Shown here: positions 8,784 to 19,425 of the stretch, piece after piece
Position numbering within the stretch: position 1 is the stretch's first letter
Layout of the letters: each line of letters opens with the position of its first letter
Source: Gayadomonas joobiniege G7
Lineage (GTDB): Bacteria > Pseudomonadota > Gammaproteobacteria > Enterobacterales > Alteromonadaceae
Reading direction: 5' to 3'
DNA: 64,000 nt
Assembly (NCBI RefSeq): GCF_000300815.1
Contig: NZ_AMRX01000006.1
Coordinates: forward strand, 682,001 to 746,000
Position numbers and translations under genes: made by a program
The notes under the pieces: model-generated
Told to the model about the DNA's origin: nothing
What the model saw: only the letters and a program-made list of their open reading frames with translations
Databases searched by the model: none

Positions 8784-10658
8784 ATGAGCATAAATATAAA
8801 TCAATACCCAAGGTTAAGGCTAATTAACCAACCTGAAGATCTTCGTAGCCTACCAGCCGACGAACTGGCTAATGTAGCGCGCGAATTAAGAAATTATTTA
8901 CTGGCCTCGGTGAGTCAGAGCAGTGGTCATTTTGCATCCGGGTTAGGGACAGTTGAACTTACTGTCGCTTTGCATTATGTATATAAAACCCCTTTTGATC
9001 AAATTATCTGGGATGTTGGCCACCAAGCTTACCCACATAAAATTTTAACTGGGCGACGCGATCAAATTCATACTATTCGACAATTTAATGGTTTGCATCC
9101 GTTTCCTTGGCGTGAAGAAAGTGAATACGACAGTTTAAGTGTCGGCCATTCATCAACCTCCATCAGTGCCGCGCTGGGCATGGCCATTGCTGCTGAACAG
9201 GAAAACAAAAATCGCCAAACTGTCGCTGTCATTGGGGATGGCGCTATGACTGCGGGAATGGCCTTTGAAGCACTAAATCATGCAGGCGATCTTAAAAAGA
9301 ATATGCTGGTGATTTTAAACGATAACGACATGTCAATTTCTGAAAACGTCGGTGCACTGAACGCCCATTTAGCAAGAATTTTGACTGGCTCTATTTATAC
9401 CTCGTTTCGAGAAGGTGGAAAAAAGATCCTCAATAATGTGCCGCCAATAAAAGAACTGGCAAGCCGAGCTGAAGAACATTTAAAAGGCATGATAGTGCCT
9501 GGCACTATTTTTGAAGAACTCGGATTTAACTATATTGGTCCAATTGACGGTCATGATGTCAATGCGCTGGTTGAAACGCTGAAAAACCTGCGCGGGATGA
9601 AAGGGCCGCAACTGCTACATGTGATCACAAAAAAAGGCAAAGGCTATCACCCAGCCGAGCAAGATCCGATTGGCTACCATGCGGTGCCTAAATTTGACTT
9701 ACAGCACTGTGAATTACCAACAAAAAAAACCAGCTCACCTTCTTATTCTAAGATTTTTGGTGATTGGTTATGTGATATCGCCAGCCGTGATAAAAAACTG
9801 ATGGCGATAACACCAGCAATGCGTGAAGGTTCAGGTTTAGTCCGGTTTTCGCGCGAATATCCAAAACAGTATTTTGATACCGCAATTGCTGAGCAGCACG
9901 CAGTCACCCTTGCAGCAGGCATGGCCATCCAACAATTAAAACCTGTGGTCGCAATATATTCAACGTTTTTACAACGCGCATACGATCAGCTCATTCATGA
10001 TGTGGCACTGCAAAATTTAGACGTTTTACTTGCCGTGGATCGTGCTGGTATTGTCGGTGCCGATGGCCCAACCCACCAAGGCACATTTGATTTAAGTTTT
10101 TTACGCTGCATTCCCAATCTTGTGCTCATGGCCCCAAGCAATGAAAACGAGTGCCGTTTATTGTTAAATACAGGCTACCAATATAAAGGCCCTGCTGTCG
10201 TTCGCTATCCAAGAGGCTGCGGGCCTGGCATTGAAATCACAACAGATTCAGAAACCTTGCCAATTGGGCGGGGAAAACAGTTAACGCAAGGTAAATCCAT
10301 AGCCATTTTAAACTTTGGCTGTTTAGCACATTTTGCTGAACAAGCGGCCAATCGTTTAAACGCAAGCCTGTATGATATGCGTTTTATTAAACCGTTAGAT
10401 AAACAGTTGATATTAACGGCCGCAGCCGAATACGATTATCTGGTCACAGTTGAGGATAACGTAGTGCAAGGTGGCGCCGGCAGCGGAGTATTAGAGGTAT
10501 TAGCAAACGCGGGTATATGTAAACCCGTACTGACTTTGGGTGTACCAGATGAATTTGTAAAACATGGCAGTCAAACTGAAATCTATCAAATGTTAAAATT
10601 AGACGCTGAAGGCCTTTATCAGCAAATAAAAACATTTACGGGTTATGCAAAAAACTGA
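8784..10658 (+). CDS. dxs: 1-deoxy-D-xylulose-5-phosphate synthase
   Basis: This thiamine-diphosphate enzyme condenses pyruvate and glyceraldehyde 3-phosphate, the first step of the MEP isoprenoid pathway. I choose the ATG at 8784 (624 residues, E. coli 620). The frame is open 39 nt further up but overlaps ispA without homology. Motifs are [44 protein letters not shown] with the ThDP GDG, and the transketolase-like [15 protein letters not shown] and [15 protein letters not shown]. It supplies the pathway used by ispA upstream. Confidence 0.97.
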   Translation: MSININQYPRLRLINQPEDLRSLPADELANVARELRNYLLASVSQSSGHFASGLGTVELTVALHYVYKTPFDQIIWDVGHQAYPHKILTGRRDQIHTIRQFNGLHPFPWREESEYDSLSVGHSSTSISAALGMAIAAEQENKNRQTVAVIGDGAMTAGMAFEALNHAGDLKKNMLVILNDNDMSISENVGALNAHLARILTGSIYTSFREGGKKILNNVPPIKELASRAEEHLKGMIVPGTIFEELGFNYIGPIDGHDVNALVETLKNLRGMKGPQLLHVITKKGKGYHPAEQDPIGYHAVPKFDLQHCELPTKKTSSPSYSKIFGDWLCDIASRDKKLMAITPAMREGSGLVRFSREYPKQYFDTAIAEQHAVTLAAGMAIQQLKPVVAIYSTFLQRAYDQLIHDVALQNLDVLLAVDRAGIVGADGPTHQGTFDLSFLRCIPNLVLMAPSNENECRLLLNTGYQYKGPAVVRYPRGCGPGIEITTDSETLPIGRGKQLTQGKSIAILNFGCLAHFAEQAANRLNASLYDMRFIKPLDKQLILTAAAEYDYLVTVEDNVVQGGAGSGVLEVLANAGICKPVLTLGVPDEFVKHGSQTEIYQMLKLDAEGLYQQIKTFTGYAKN

Positions 10659-11094
10659 CATGGAAAAAACGCTAGGTTATTGTTTACATAACCTAGCCTT
10701 TAACCTAAAAGCCGTTTTAAAAAAAACGTTTAAAACGAATGGTTATCAACTGACGCCAGAAGCCTACTTTTTATTAAATTTAATCCCTACATCTGGCATT
10801 GCCCAACAAACACTGGTTAAAAAAACTGGTAAAGATAAAGCAGCGATTACCCGCCTGCTCGACTCGTTAAACCATGATGGATTAATTGTTCGCCGTGTCC
10901 AACCAGATAATAAACGCAGAAGCCACATCAAATTAAGTGAACAAGGTGAAACTGTGATTGAGAAAATTAATGCTGAGTTAACTAGAATTAGTGAGCCTAT
11001 GTTAGTTGGCATTAGTGCAGCGGAGAGAGAAAAGCTTTATCATCTGCTAAACCAATTGAACGCGAATCTAGCTCAAATTTCTGATAGTATCTGA
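10645..11094 (+). CDS. MarR family transcriptional regulator
   Basis: The protein of 149 residues has a winged helix: [13 protein letters not shown], then the recognition helix region [19 protein letters not shown] and the wing [18 protein letters not shown], typical of MarR dimers. It begins inside dxs (14-nt overlap from ATG 10645). A second ATG at 10660, just past the dxs stop, is an equally good start. Being joined to the isoprenoid operon is unusual and its target is unknown. It may instead regulate the next gene, which starts 31 nt downstream. Confidence 0.85.
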   Translation: MQKTDMEKTLGYCLHNLAFNLKAVLKKTFKTNGYQLTPEAYFLLNLIPTSGIAQQTLVKKTGKDKAAITRLLDSLNHDGLIVRRVQPDNKRRSHIKLSEQGETVIEKINAELTRISEPMLVGISAAEREKLYHLLNQLNANLAQISDSI

Positions 11095-11125
11095 GTTTAT
11101 AAACCGACTGAAAGACATTCAAGTT

Positions 11126-12130
11126 ATGAGTAATCCTATTGCCCTCTATGCGCTGGATCCTCAACTGGATCTAAAAGAATGTTGTCAAAATGCCTGTTAT
11201 TGGGGTGCAAATACATTAATTGTATCACCTGAACTATACGATGAACCTGAGTTAAACAAACAGTTAAACAAATTTGGTTTAAATTTATGGCTTAATATTT
11301 CTGTATTTAACCAAAAAAGCTATTTGAAAAAACATCCGGACAAAATCGCAATAACGCAAAAAGGCAATTTGGCCAATAATGACTGGTGCCAATTTGTTTG
11401 TCCCAGCGATCAAATATTTTTATCTGAGCTTAAACAGCAAATCACAAACTACTTATCTGCCCTATCACCTCAGTACATAAGTTTAGATTTTTTACGCCAA
11501 TATTTAAATTGGCAAACCCTGACCTATAACGAATTAAATTTTAATCAAATTGAATACGGTTGTTTTTGTAGCAGGTGCATAAATGCTTTTTATCATTCAG
11601 ATTTAGCCAGTGCCGATGCCACAGATGAAATTGAGAGCCAAGTTTTTAGTGCTGACTTCGCCCGCTGGAGGGGCCAAATAATAGAGCAAATCTGTGCTGA
11701 TTTATCTCAGTTAATCCGACAGATGTGTCCAAGCGCTCAACTGGTATTAAATACCTTGCCTTGGCCAGCAGGTGATATTCAAAATGCACAACAGTTACTC
11801 GGGGGACAGAACCTCAAAAACATAGGTCGCTATTTTGATGCGATTTCGCCAGTTGCGTTTTCGCATTTGTTACCACAACCACCCGAACATGTGGCTAAGC
11901 TCATGGCAGGATTAAACCGCGAGAATCAAACACCTGTGTATTATGGTTTACAAATTTCACATTGGCGCTATAAAAAAGCCATTAGTGCGGCGCAGTTTGA
12001 ACGTGAATTGAAATACTATTTATCTTCATCACATAAAGGTCTGGTTGTTTATGATTATGCGGAGCTTAAAAAAGATGGCCAAAAAGCCGCTATTTTTAAA
12101 CGCCATCTGAATCCAGAAATTAATTTCTAA
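11126..12130 (+). CDS. Putative TIM-barrel glycoside-hydrolase-like protein
   Basis: The protein has 334 residues and no signal peptide. Strand-like segments recur (NTLIVSP, LNLWLNIS, YISLDFLRQY, LVLNTLPWP, PVYYGLQIS, GLVVYDYAEL) in the order of a (beta/alpha)8 barrel. The Asp in ISLDFLR (about 121) followed by a cysteine cluster CFCSRC (146-151) resembles the hypothetical glycosyl hydrolase (GHL) families, where such a cluster follows a catalytic-loop Asp. The substrate is unknown and the assignment rests on pattern only. It is co-directional with dxs and marR and ends at a bidirectional hairpin. Confidence 0.5.
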   Translation: MSNPIALYALDPQLDLKECCQNACYWGANTLIVSPELYDEPELNKQLNKFGLNLWLNISVFNQKSYLKKHPDKIAITQKGNLANNDWCQFVCPSDQIFLSELKQQITNYLSALSPQYISLDFLRQYLNWQTLTYNELNFNQIEYGCFCSRCINAFYHSDLASADATDEIESQVFSADFARWRGQIIEQICADLSQLIRQMCPSAQLVLNTLPWPAGDIQNAQQLLGGQNLKNIGRYFDAISPVAFSHLLPQPPEHVAKLMAGLNRENQTPVYYGLQISHWRYKKAISAAQFERELKYYLSSSHKGLVVYDYAELKKDGQKAAIFKRHLNPEINF

Positions 12131-12160
12131 AAAAACAACACAGCCATTATTGGCTGTGTT
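12129..12160 (-). terminator. Terminator of the sdh-suc block
   Basis: A perfect 10-bp stem, AACACAGCCA (12137-12146) and TGGCTGTGTT (12151-12160), has a TTAT loop. Seven A residues on the plus strand at 12129-12135 give a U-tract for minus-strand transcription leaving sucD. It may also stop the convergent upstream gene. Confidence 0.8.
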
Positions 12161-12190
12161 GCTTTCAGTAACTTAGTTGAAGCGTTTTAT

Positions 12191-13063
12191 TTACCAGTTT
12201 GTCGCTTTAGCCAAGGCTTTACCTATGTCCGCTAACGAATCAACAGTTGTAACACCGGCTTCGTTCAAGGCAGCAAATTTTTCTTTTGCAGTACCTTTAC
12301 CACCAGAAATGATAGCGCCCGCGTGACCCATACGCTTACCAGCCGGCGCAGTCACACCAGCGATATATGAAACAACAGGCTTAGTCACGTTTTCTTTGAT
12401 GAAGGCTGCCGCTTCTTCTTCAGCGGTACCACCGATTTCACCTATCATGACAATAGCTTCGGTTTTTGGATCTTCTTCAAATAAACGTAAAATATCGATA
12501 AAGTTTGAACCTGGAATCGGATCACCACCAATCCCCACACAAGTTGACTGACCAAAACCTGCATCAGTGGTTTGTTTAACCGCTTCGTAGGTTAGAGTAC
12601 CCGAACGAGAAACAATACCAACTCGGCCCGGTAAATGAATGTGCCCTGGCATAATACCAATTTTACATTCACCCGGCGTAATAACACCTGGGCAGTTAGG
12701 GCCAATTAAACGAGCGCCTAATTCATCACAGCGAACTTTAGCTTCTAACATGTCTAAAGTTGGAATACCTTCAGTAATACAAACAATTAATTGAATGCCT
12801 GCATTAGCGGCTTCTAAAATTGAATCTTTACAGAATGGCGCAGGAACATAAATAACACTGGCTTCGGCGCCAGTTTCTGCAACCGCTTCGGCAACCGTAT
12901 TAAAAACGGGTAAACCTAAATGAGTTTGACCACCTTTACCTGGCGTTACCCCACCGACCATTTTAGTACCATAAGCAATTGCTTGCTCTGAGTGGAATGT
13001 ACCTTGTGAACCGGTAAAACCCTGACAGATAACCTTAGTATCTTTATTGATTAAGATGCTCAT
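12191..13063 (-). CDS. sucD: Succinyl-CoA synthetase subunit alpha
   Basis: The alpha subunit binds CoA and carries the phosphohistidine during succinyl-CoA to succinate conversion. It has 290 residues (E. coli 289). Motifs are [19 protein letters not shown], the CoA-site [20 protein letters not shown], and the active His in the loop [15 protein letters not shown]. It overlaps sucC by 4 nt (ATGA) and is the last gene before the terminator. Confidence 0.98.
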   Translation of the reverse strand: MSILINKDTKVICQGFTGSQGTFHSEQAIAYGTKMVGGVTPGKGGQTHLGLPVFNTVAEAVAETGAEASVIYVPAPFCKDSILEAANAGIQLIVCITEGIPTLDMLEAKVRCDELGARLIGPNCPGVITPGECKIGIMPGHIHLPGRVGIVSRSGTLTYEAVKQTTDAGFGQSTCVGIGGDPIPGSNFIDILRLFEEDPKTEAIVMIGEIGGTAEEEAAAFIKENVTKPVVSYIAGVTAPAGKRMGHAGAIISGGKGTAKEKFAALNEAGVTTVDSLADIGKALAKATNW

Positions 13064-14229
13064 GCTTGACCCTCCGCTGCTTTAACCACTTGCTCAGCAG
13101 CATCTGTTAAACTGGTTGCAGCAATAATATTTAATCCACTTTTTGCGAGCACGTCCGCACCTAATGCTGCATTGTTACCTTCTAGGCGAACTACAACAGG
13201 TACTTCAACACCAACTTCTTCAACTGCGCCAATCACACCTTCGGCAATCAAGTCACAGCGAACGATACCGCCAAAAATGTTAATCAGAACCGCTTTAACT
13301 TTTTCATCACTCAAGATAATTTTAAAGGCTTCAACGACACGCTCTTTGGTTGCACCACCACCAACATCTAAAAAGTTTGCTGGTGCGCCGCCGTGTAGTT
13401 TAACAATGTCCATGGTACCCATAGCTAAACCAGCGCCGTTAACCATGCAACCAATGTTACCGTCTAATGCAACATAGTTTAATTCCCAGCTGGCAGCATG
13501 CGCTTCACGCTCGTCTTCTTGGCTAGGATCGCGCATTTCGCGTAAATCAGGGTGACGGTATAAAGCATTGCTGTCGATGACAACTTTTGCATCTAAGCAA
13601 AGTAAGTCATCATCATTAGTGATGACTAACGGATTTACTTCGATTAAAGCAACGTCTTTTTCAGCAAACAATTTTGCTAAACCTAAAAAGATTTGCGTAA
13701 ACTGTTTAATTTGTTTGCCTTCTAAACCTAATTTAAATGCAATTTCACGTGCTTGATAGGGCTGTGCGCCAACCAAAGGATCAATCGCAGCTTTTAAGAT
13801 TTTTTCTGGCGTTTCTTCAGCCACTTTTTCAATTTCTACACCACCTTCTGTCGATGCCATAAAAACAATTCGACGAGTTGAGCGGTCAACAACAGCACCT
13901 AAATAAAGCTCTTGTTTAAATGGGCAAGCTGGCTCAACTAAAATACGGCTAACTGGCTGACCTTTTTCATCAGTTTGATAGGTCACTAAGTTTTTGCCTA
14001 ACCACTGGTTAGCAAACTCTTCTACTTCTTTTTTGCTTTTAACCAGTTTTACACCGCCAGCTTTACCACGGCCACCGGCGTGGACCTGGGCTTTTACGAC
14101 TAGGGTGTCACCTTCGACTTGATCAAACGCAGCAACTGCTTGCTCCGTTGTTTCACAAGCAATGCCTTTGGCAACAGGTAAACCATACTGTGCAAACAGC
14201 TGTTTACCTTGATATTCATGCAAGTTCAT
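13060..14229 (-). CDS. sucC: Succinyl-CoA synthetase subunit beta
   Basis: This ATP-grasp subunit of succinyl-CoA synthetase has 389 residues (E. coli 388). It starts [18 protein letters not shown], has [19 protein letters not shown] in the ATP-grasp fold, and [15 protein letters not shown] plus [12 protein letters not shown] in the C-terminal flavodoxin-like domain. It is translationally coupled to sucD. Confidence 0.98.
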   Translation of the reverse strand: MNLHEYQGKQLFAQYGLPVAKGIACETTEQAVAAFDQVEGDTLVVKAQVHAGGRGKAGGVKLVKSKKEVEEFANQWLGKNLVTYQTDEKGQPVSRILVEPACPFKQELYLGAVVDRSTRRIVFMASTEGGVEIEKVAEETPEKILKAAIDPLVGAQPYQAREIAFKLGLEGKQIKQFTQIFLGLAKLFAEKDVALIEVNPLVITNDDDLLCLDAKVVIDSNALYRHPDLREMRDPSQEDEREAHAASWELNYVALDGNIGCMVNGAGLAMGTMDIVKLHGGAPANFLDVGGGATKERVVEAFKIILSDEKVKAVLINIFGGIVRCDLIAEGVIGAVEEVGVEVPVVVRLEGNNAALGADVLAKSGLNIIAATSLTDAAEQVVKAAEGQA

Positions 14230-14248
14230 TCGCTTATTCCTTGTTTAA

Positions 14249-15775
14249 TTAAATGTCCAGCAACAATCGTGTTGGATCTTCTAAAAGCTCTTTAACTGTG
14301 ACTAGGAAACCAACGGATTCTTTGCCATCGACCAATCTGTGATCGTACGATAGCGCCAGATACATCATTGGCAAAATTTCTACTTTTCCGTTCACGGCCA
14401 TTGGGCGTTCTTGAATTTTATGCATACCCAAAATGGCTGTTTGAGGTGGATTAATGATAGGAGTCGATATAAGAGAACCAAACACACCACCATTAGTAAT
14501 AGTGAAGTTACCACCTGTCATTTCATCTATGGTTAACTTTCCATCACGACCTTTAATCGCTAATTCGCGGATGCCTTTTTCTAAATCAGCCAGTGATAAT
14601 TGATCACTGTCGCGTAAAACAGGTGTCACCAAACCACGAGGGGTTGAAACCGCAATGCTAACATCAAAGAAGTTGTGATATACAATATCATCACCATCAA
14701 TTGACGCATTCACTTCTGGAAAACGTTTAAGTGCTTCCGTGACTGCACGAACAAAAAACGACATAAAGCCTAAACGGATGCCATGTTTTTTCTCAAAAGC
14801 ATCTTGGTAGCTCTTACGAATATCCATAACTGGCTTCATGTTAACTTCATTAAATGTGGTTAACATGGCTGTAGAATTTTTGGCATCTAATAAACGTTCA
14901 GCAACACGTTTACGTAAGCGTGTCATAGGAACGCGTTTTTGTGAACGCTCTGCAGCATCAACTGGCTCAGCTAAAGACTTTTGTGCGGCTTCTTTTGATG
15001 CTTGACGCTGTGATTTAGCACGAACATAAGCTTCAACATCTTCTTTAGTGAGTCGACCTTTTTCACCACTGCCTTTGATGTTTTTAGCTTCTTCAGAGCT
15101 GATACCATTTTGTGATAATGCCCGGCGCACGGAAGGTGATAATGTACTGCTGTCACTTTCTGACTTTTCTTCGCTGCTTTCTTTAGCGGCTGGCGCTGGC
15201 GCACTGCCCCCTTTTAAAATGCTCGCGATCACTTGTTCACCATTGACCGTGCTGCCTTCGTTTTCTAAGATTTCGCCCATCACGCCATCCGCTTCGGCAA
15301 CCACTTCTAAAACCACTTTATCAGTTTCAATATCAACTAAGTTTTGGTCTCGTTTGACTGCGTCACCCGCGCTCACGTGCCAAGTTGCAATAGATGCATC
15401 GGCCACTGATTCTGGTAATACAGGCACTTTTACTTCGATTTTTTCGCCAGAAGATTCGTTACTCGCTTGCTCGCTTGAGCTGCTTGATTCTTCTTTAGCC
15501 GGTGCTTTTTCGCTGTCGCTCGCACTGGCAGCTGAACCACCTTCAGCAAGTTTACCAATGACTTGCTCACCTAATACAGTGTCGCCTTCTTGATGAATGA
15601 TTTCTTCAATCACACCATCCGCTTCGGCAACCACTTCTAAAACAACTTTGTCGGTTTCAATATCAACCAGATTTTGATCTCTGGTGACTTTGTCGCCTGC
15701 TTTTACATGCCAGCCCGCGATTGACGCGTCGGCTACGGATTCTGGTAATACTGGTACTTTAATATCTATCGCCAT
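14249..15775 (-). CDS. sucB: 2-oxoglutarate dehydrogenase E2 (dihydrolipoyl succinyltransferase) with two lipoyl domains
   Basis: SucB transfers the succinyl group to CoA in the 2-oxoglutarate dehydrogenase core. It has 508 residues, about 100 more than E. coli SucB (405), because the lipoyl domain is duplicated. Both copies read [13 protein letters not shown], then [18 protein letters not shown], with lipoylated Lys at 43 and 153. Ser/Glu/Ala-rich linkers follow each. The peripheral subunit-binding domain is at about 208-250 ([12 protein letters not shown]) and the catalytic domain ends with [12 protein letters not shown] (His near 479). The two copies are also very similar in DNA. Confidence 0.96.
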   Translation of the reverse strand: MAIDIKVPVLPESVADASIAGWHVKAGDKVTRDQNLVDIETDKVVLEVVAEADGVIEEIIHQEGDTVLGEQVIGKLAEGGSAASASDSEKAPAKEESSSSSEQASNESSGEKIEVKVPVLPESVADASIATWHVSAGDAVKRDQNLVDIETDKVVLEVVAEADGVMGEILENEGSTVNGEQVIASILKGGSAPAPAAKESSEEKSESDSSTLSPSVRRALSQNGISSEEAKNIKGSGEKGRLTKEDVEAYVRAKSQRQASKEAAQKSLAEPVDAAERSQKRVPMTRLRKRVAERLLDAKNSTAMLTTFNEVNMKPVMDIRKSYQDAFEKKHGIRLGFMSFFVRAVTEALKRFPEVNASIDGDDIVYHNFFDVSIAVSTPRGLVTPVLRDSDQLSLADLEKGIRELAIKGRDGKLTIDEMTGGNFTITNGGVFGSLISTPIINPPQTAILGMHKIQERPMAVNGKVEILPMMYLALSYDHRLVDGKESVGFLVTVKELLEDPTRLLLDI

Positions 15776-15787
15776 GACTCTAGTCTC

Positions 15788-18604
15788 TTATTCTATATCC
15801 AATCCAAGTGCCTGATGCACTAACTCTTTTTGCTGTTTGTTGTGTATTGCCAAATAACCTACCGCAGGTGATGCAGAGGCTGAACGGCCAACGTACTTAA
15901 GGCTTGCACCCGAAGGTATCACATTCCAAAAATGATGCTGGCTGCAATACCAAGCACCTTGGTTTTGGGGTTCTTCCTGACACCAGATAAACTCTTTAAC
16001 GTGAGAATATTGCTCCATAATTGTATCCATTTCTTGTTCAGGGAACGGATACAATTGCTCAATACGCACAATAGCAACATCATCAATTTCATTTTTACGG
16101 CGTGCTTCGTACAAGTCGTAATAAACCTTGCCACTACACATGACCACACGTTTAACCTTTTGACTATCCAAATCGTCTATTTCGCCAATCACATTGTGAT
16201 ATACGCCTTCGGCTAGTTCTTCTAATGAAGAGACTGCTTGAGGGTGACGCAACAATGATTTAGGTGACATAACCACTAGCGGACGGCGCAATGGTCGAAT
16301 TGCTTGCCGGCGGATCATGTTAAATACCTGCGCAGGTGTAGACGGAATACAAACCTGCATATTGTGATCTGCGCACAACTGTAAAAATCGCTCTAAACGA
16401 GCCGATGAATGCTCAGGCCCTTGACCTTCGTAACCATGAGGCAGCAATAAAGTTAAACCACACAAACGACCCCATTTTTGCTCGCCTGAACTTAAAAATT
16501 GGTCGATAACTACTTGTGCACCATTGGCAAAATCACCAAATTGAGCTTCCCAAATCGTTAATGTTTGTGGCTCGGCCGTTGCATAACCATACTCGAATGC
16601 CAATACTGCTTCTTCAGAAAGCACAGAATCGTAAATCTCGATTTTTGCTTGTTCCTCAGAAATATGCGCTAACGGCATATAGCTAGAATCATCTTTTTGA
16701 TTATGAATAAATGCATGTCGATGGAAAAAGGTTCCGCGCCCACAATCCTGGCCTGTTAAACGAATTCGAGTACCTGCTTCAACTAAATCAGCATACGCTA
16801 AGGTTTCGGCAAAACCCCAGTCGAGTTTTTTCTCGCCGCTCGCCATCAACTGTCGATCTTGATAAACCTTTTTAACACGTGAATGTGGCGTCACTGTTTC
16901 CGGATAAGTTGAAGCTTTTTCGGCTAAATATTTTAATCGGTCAACCGATAATTTTGCATCGTACTCAACATCCCAGTTATGGTTTAAATAAGGTTTCCAA
17001 TCAACTGAATGCTCGGCCATAGGTCGCCATTCATCAACCACGCAGGCGCCATGATCTAAAGCAGTACGATAATCTGCTACGGCTTTTTCTGCTTCCTGCT
17101 CCGATAAGGTGCCTTCGCTAATTAATTGTTGTGCATATAACTGACGCGCAACTGGATGTTTTTTGATCACTTTATACATAGACGGCTGAGTCGCACTCGG
17201 CTCATCGGCTTCATTGTGACCATGGCGGCGGTAACAGACAAGGTCAATCACCACATCACGTTTAAATTTGTTTCTAAAGTCTAATGCAACTTCTGTGGCA
17301 AATTGCACGGCTTCTGGATCATCAGCATTGACATGGAAAATCGGTGCCTGAACCATTTTTGCTATATCAGTACAATACTGGGTCGAACGAGTATCTTTGG
17401 GATTTGAGGTGGTAAAACCAACTTGATTGTTGACCACAATACGCACAGTCCCACCTACTGAATAAGCTCGTGTTTGCGATAGGTTAAAGGTTTCTTGCAC
17501 CACACCCTGACCCGCAATGGCTGAATCACCATGAATGGTAATTGGCAGCGCCATTTTACCATCAGAGTTATCTCGGCGATCCATACGTGCTCGTACCGAG
17601 CCCATAACCACTGGATTAACGATTTCTAAGTGTGACGGGTTAAATGCTAACGCTAAATGAACGTTGCCACCGGGTGTTGCAAAATCAGACGAATAACCCA
17701 TGTGATATTTAACATCACCAGAACCTAGACTATTGTCGTGTTTGCCAGAAAATTCATCAAATAATACTGACGGGTTTTTACCTAATACGTTAACCAAAAC
17801 GTTTAAACGACCACGGTGCGCCATCCCTATGACCACTTCTTTAGTACCGTGAGCACCCGCATTGCTTATCAATGATTTAAGCATAGGAATAAGGGCATCG
17901 CCCCCTTCCAACGAAAAACGTTTGGCGCCAGGGAATTTACTAGCTAAGTATTTTTCAAGGCCATCGGCTGCAACCAATTCTTTATAAAGTTTTAGTTTTT
18001 GTTCGGTTGAGACAGCGGCTTTTCCCTGCACTGATTCAAGGCGGCTTTGAATCCAGCGTTTTTCTTCGGTCGAGGTGATATACATATATTCGGCACCGAT
18101 TGAACCACAATAGGTTTTAACCAGTAAACTTTGTATATCTTTTAATTTGAGCGTTTCACTATCAACAGCCAGTGAACCCACATTAAATGGTTTATCCAGG
18201 TCACTTTGCTCAAGAGAATGGTGTGAAAGTTCTAAATCGCGTACGCGTTCTTGTTTCCATAATCCAAGCGGGTCAATATTTGCGTGCTGGTGGCCACGGA
18301 ACCGGTAGGCATTAATTAACTGTAATACTTTAACTTGTTTAGAGTCAGACGTGATTTGCGGGACTATTATTTTACCGCGATGGGCATTTTTGGCGGCGAG
18401 TTTAAAATCTTCTCTGATTTCTGAGTGTTTACTTTCAACGCTAACACCATCAACACGAGGAAGTTCATCAAATAACGCGCGCCATTCTTCATTTACACTT
18501 TGCGGGTTATCCAGATATTGTTCGTATAACTCTTCGATATATGTGGCATTTCCACCGGCCAATTGAGAAGACTCAAGCCAAGCTTTCATTGTGCCTTCGT
18601 GCAT
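15788..18604 (-). CDS. sucA: 2-oxoglutarate dehydrogenase E1 component
   Basis: This thiamine-diphosphate decarboxylase of the 2-oxoglutarate dehydrogenase complex has 938 residues (E. coli 933). Close matches include INAYRFRGHQHANIDPLGLW, ITSTEEKRWIQSRLES, GMAHRGRLNVLVNVLGK, CYRRHGHNEADEPSATQPSM, EAQFGDFANGAQVVIDQF and WCQEEPQNQGAWYCSQHHF. The start at 18604 gives MHEGTMKAWLESS, matching the enteric MQNSALKAWLDSS. It is separated from sdhB by a 96-nt gap with a hairpin, and is followed by sucB 12 nt later. Confidence 0.98.
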   Translation of the reverse strand: MHEGTMKAWLESSQLAGGNATYIEELYEQYLDNPQSVNEEWRALFDELPRVDGVSVESKHSEIREDFKLAAKNAHRGKIIVPQITSDSKQVKVLQLINAYRFRGHQHANIDPLGLWKQERVRDLELSHHSLEQSDLDKPFNVGSLAVDSETLKLKDIQSLLVKTYCGSIGAEYMYITSTEEKRWIQSRLESVQGKAAVSTEQKLKLYKELVAADGLEKYLASKFPGAKRFSLEGGDALIPMLKSLISNAGAHGTKEVVIGMAHRGRLNVLVNVLGKNPSVLFDEFSGKHDNSLGSGDVKYHMGYSSDFATPGGNVHLALAFNPSHLEIVNPVVMGSVRARMDRRDNSDGKMALPITIHGDSAIAGQGVVQETFNLSQTRAYSVGGTVRIVVNNQVGFTTSNPKDTRSTQYCTDIAKMVQAPIFHVNADDPEAVQFATEVALDFRNKFKRDVVIDLVCYRRHGHNEADEPSATQPSMYKVIKKHPVARQLYAQQLISEGTLSEQEAEKAVADYRTALDHGACVVDEWRPMAEHSVDWKPYLNHNWDVEYDAKLSVDRLKYLAEKASTYPETVTPHSRVKKVYQDRQLMASGEKKLDWGFAETLAYADLVEAGTRIRLTGQDCGRGTFFHRHAFIHNQKDDSSYMPLAHISEEQAKIEIYDSVLSEEAVLAFEYGYATAEPQTLTIWEAQFGDFANGAQVVIDQFLSSGEQKWGRLCGLTLLLPHGYEGQGPEHSSARLERFLQLCADHNMQVCIPSTPAQVFNMIRRQAIRPLRRPLVVMSPKSLLRHPQAVSSLEELAEGVYHNVIGEIDDLDSQKVKRVVMCSGKVYYDLYEARRKNEIDDVAIVRIEQLYPFPEQEMDTIMEQYSHVKEFIWCQEEPQNQGAWYCSQHHFWNVIPSGASLKYVGRSASASPAVGYLAIHNKQQKELVHQALGLDIE

Positions 18605-18652
18605 TCTTTTTTCCTTTACCGCTTTCTAAAACGGATATTTCGCTAGGTTAAT

Positions 18653-18677
18653 TTAGCCATCCAAATTGGATGGCTAA
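18653..18677 (-). repeat. Hairpin between sdhB and sucA
   Basis: TTAGCCATCC (18653-18662) and GGATGGCTAA (18668-18677) form a perfect 10-bp stem with loop AAATT. No U-tract follows on either strand, so it looks like an RNA-processing or stability element in the sdhCDAB-sucABCD transcript rather than a full terminator. Confidence 0.6.
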
Positions 18678-18700
18678 GCAAAACTGTCTAACAAGGCGAC

Positions 18701-19411
18701 TTACACTGCCTTACTTAACAGCATAGAACGGATCTTACCAATTGCTCTCGTCGGGTTTAACCCTTTAGGACACACATTAACGCAGTTCATGATGTTATGG
18801 CAACGGAAAACGCTAAAAGAATCATCTAATTCTGATAAACGCTGCTCAGTTGCACCATCACGTGAGTCGGCTAAAAAGCGATATGCATGTAGGAGCCCTG
18901 CTGGCCCGATAAATTTATCCGGATTCCACCAGAATGACGGACAAGAAGTTGAACAACAAGCACACAGAATACACTCGTACAAGCCATCAAGCTTTTCACG
19001 CTCTTCTGGTGATTGCAAAAACTCTCGAGTTGGTTTGGCTTTTTCGTCCGGAATTAAATAAGGTTTAACTTTTTCATACTGGGTATAAAACTGAGTCATG
19101 TCGACAACTAAGTCGCGCACCACAGGTAAACCCGGTAAAGGGCGAATAACAATTTTATTGCCTTTTAATGCTGACAACGGCGTAATACAAGCCAAGCCAT
19201 TTTTACCGTTCATATTTACGCCATCAGAACCACAGACCCCTTCCCGACATGAACGGCGGAATGATAAAGTAGAGTCTTGCTCTTTAATCTGCAGCAAGGC
19301 GTCTAACACCATAATATCCTGACCGTCCTCTAACTCCAGTTCATAGTCCTGCATTCTGGGCTTGTTATCAACGTCTGGATTATATCGGTAAATTGAAAAT
19401 ATTTGTTTCAT
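18701..19411 (-). CDS. sdhB: Succinate dehydrogenase iron-sulfur subunit
   Basis: SdhB passes electrons from the flavin to quinone through [2Fe-2S], [4Fe-4S] and [3Fe-4S] clusters. It has 236 residues (E. coli 238). Cluster ligands are visible in RRSCREGVCGSDGVNMNGKNG, CILCACCSTSCPSFWWNP and CHNIMNCVNVCPKGLNP. It follows sdhA by 14 nt. Confidence 0.98.
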   Translation of the reverse strand: MKQIFSIYRYNPDVDNKPRMQDYELELEDGQDIMVLDALLQIKEQDSTLSFRRSCREGVCGSDGVNMNGKNGLACITPLSALKGNKIVIRPLPGLPVVRDLVVDMTQFYTQYEKVKPYLIPDEKAKPTREFLQSPEEREKLDGLYECILCACCSTSCPSFWWNPDKFIGPAGLLHAYRFLADSRDGATEQRLSELDDSFSVFRCHNIMNCVNVCPKGLNPTRAIGKIRSMLLSKAV

Positions 19412-19425
19412 CAGTAACCCCGTGC

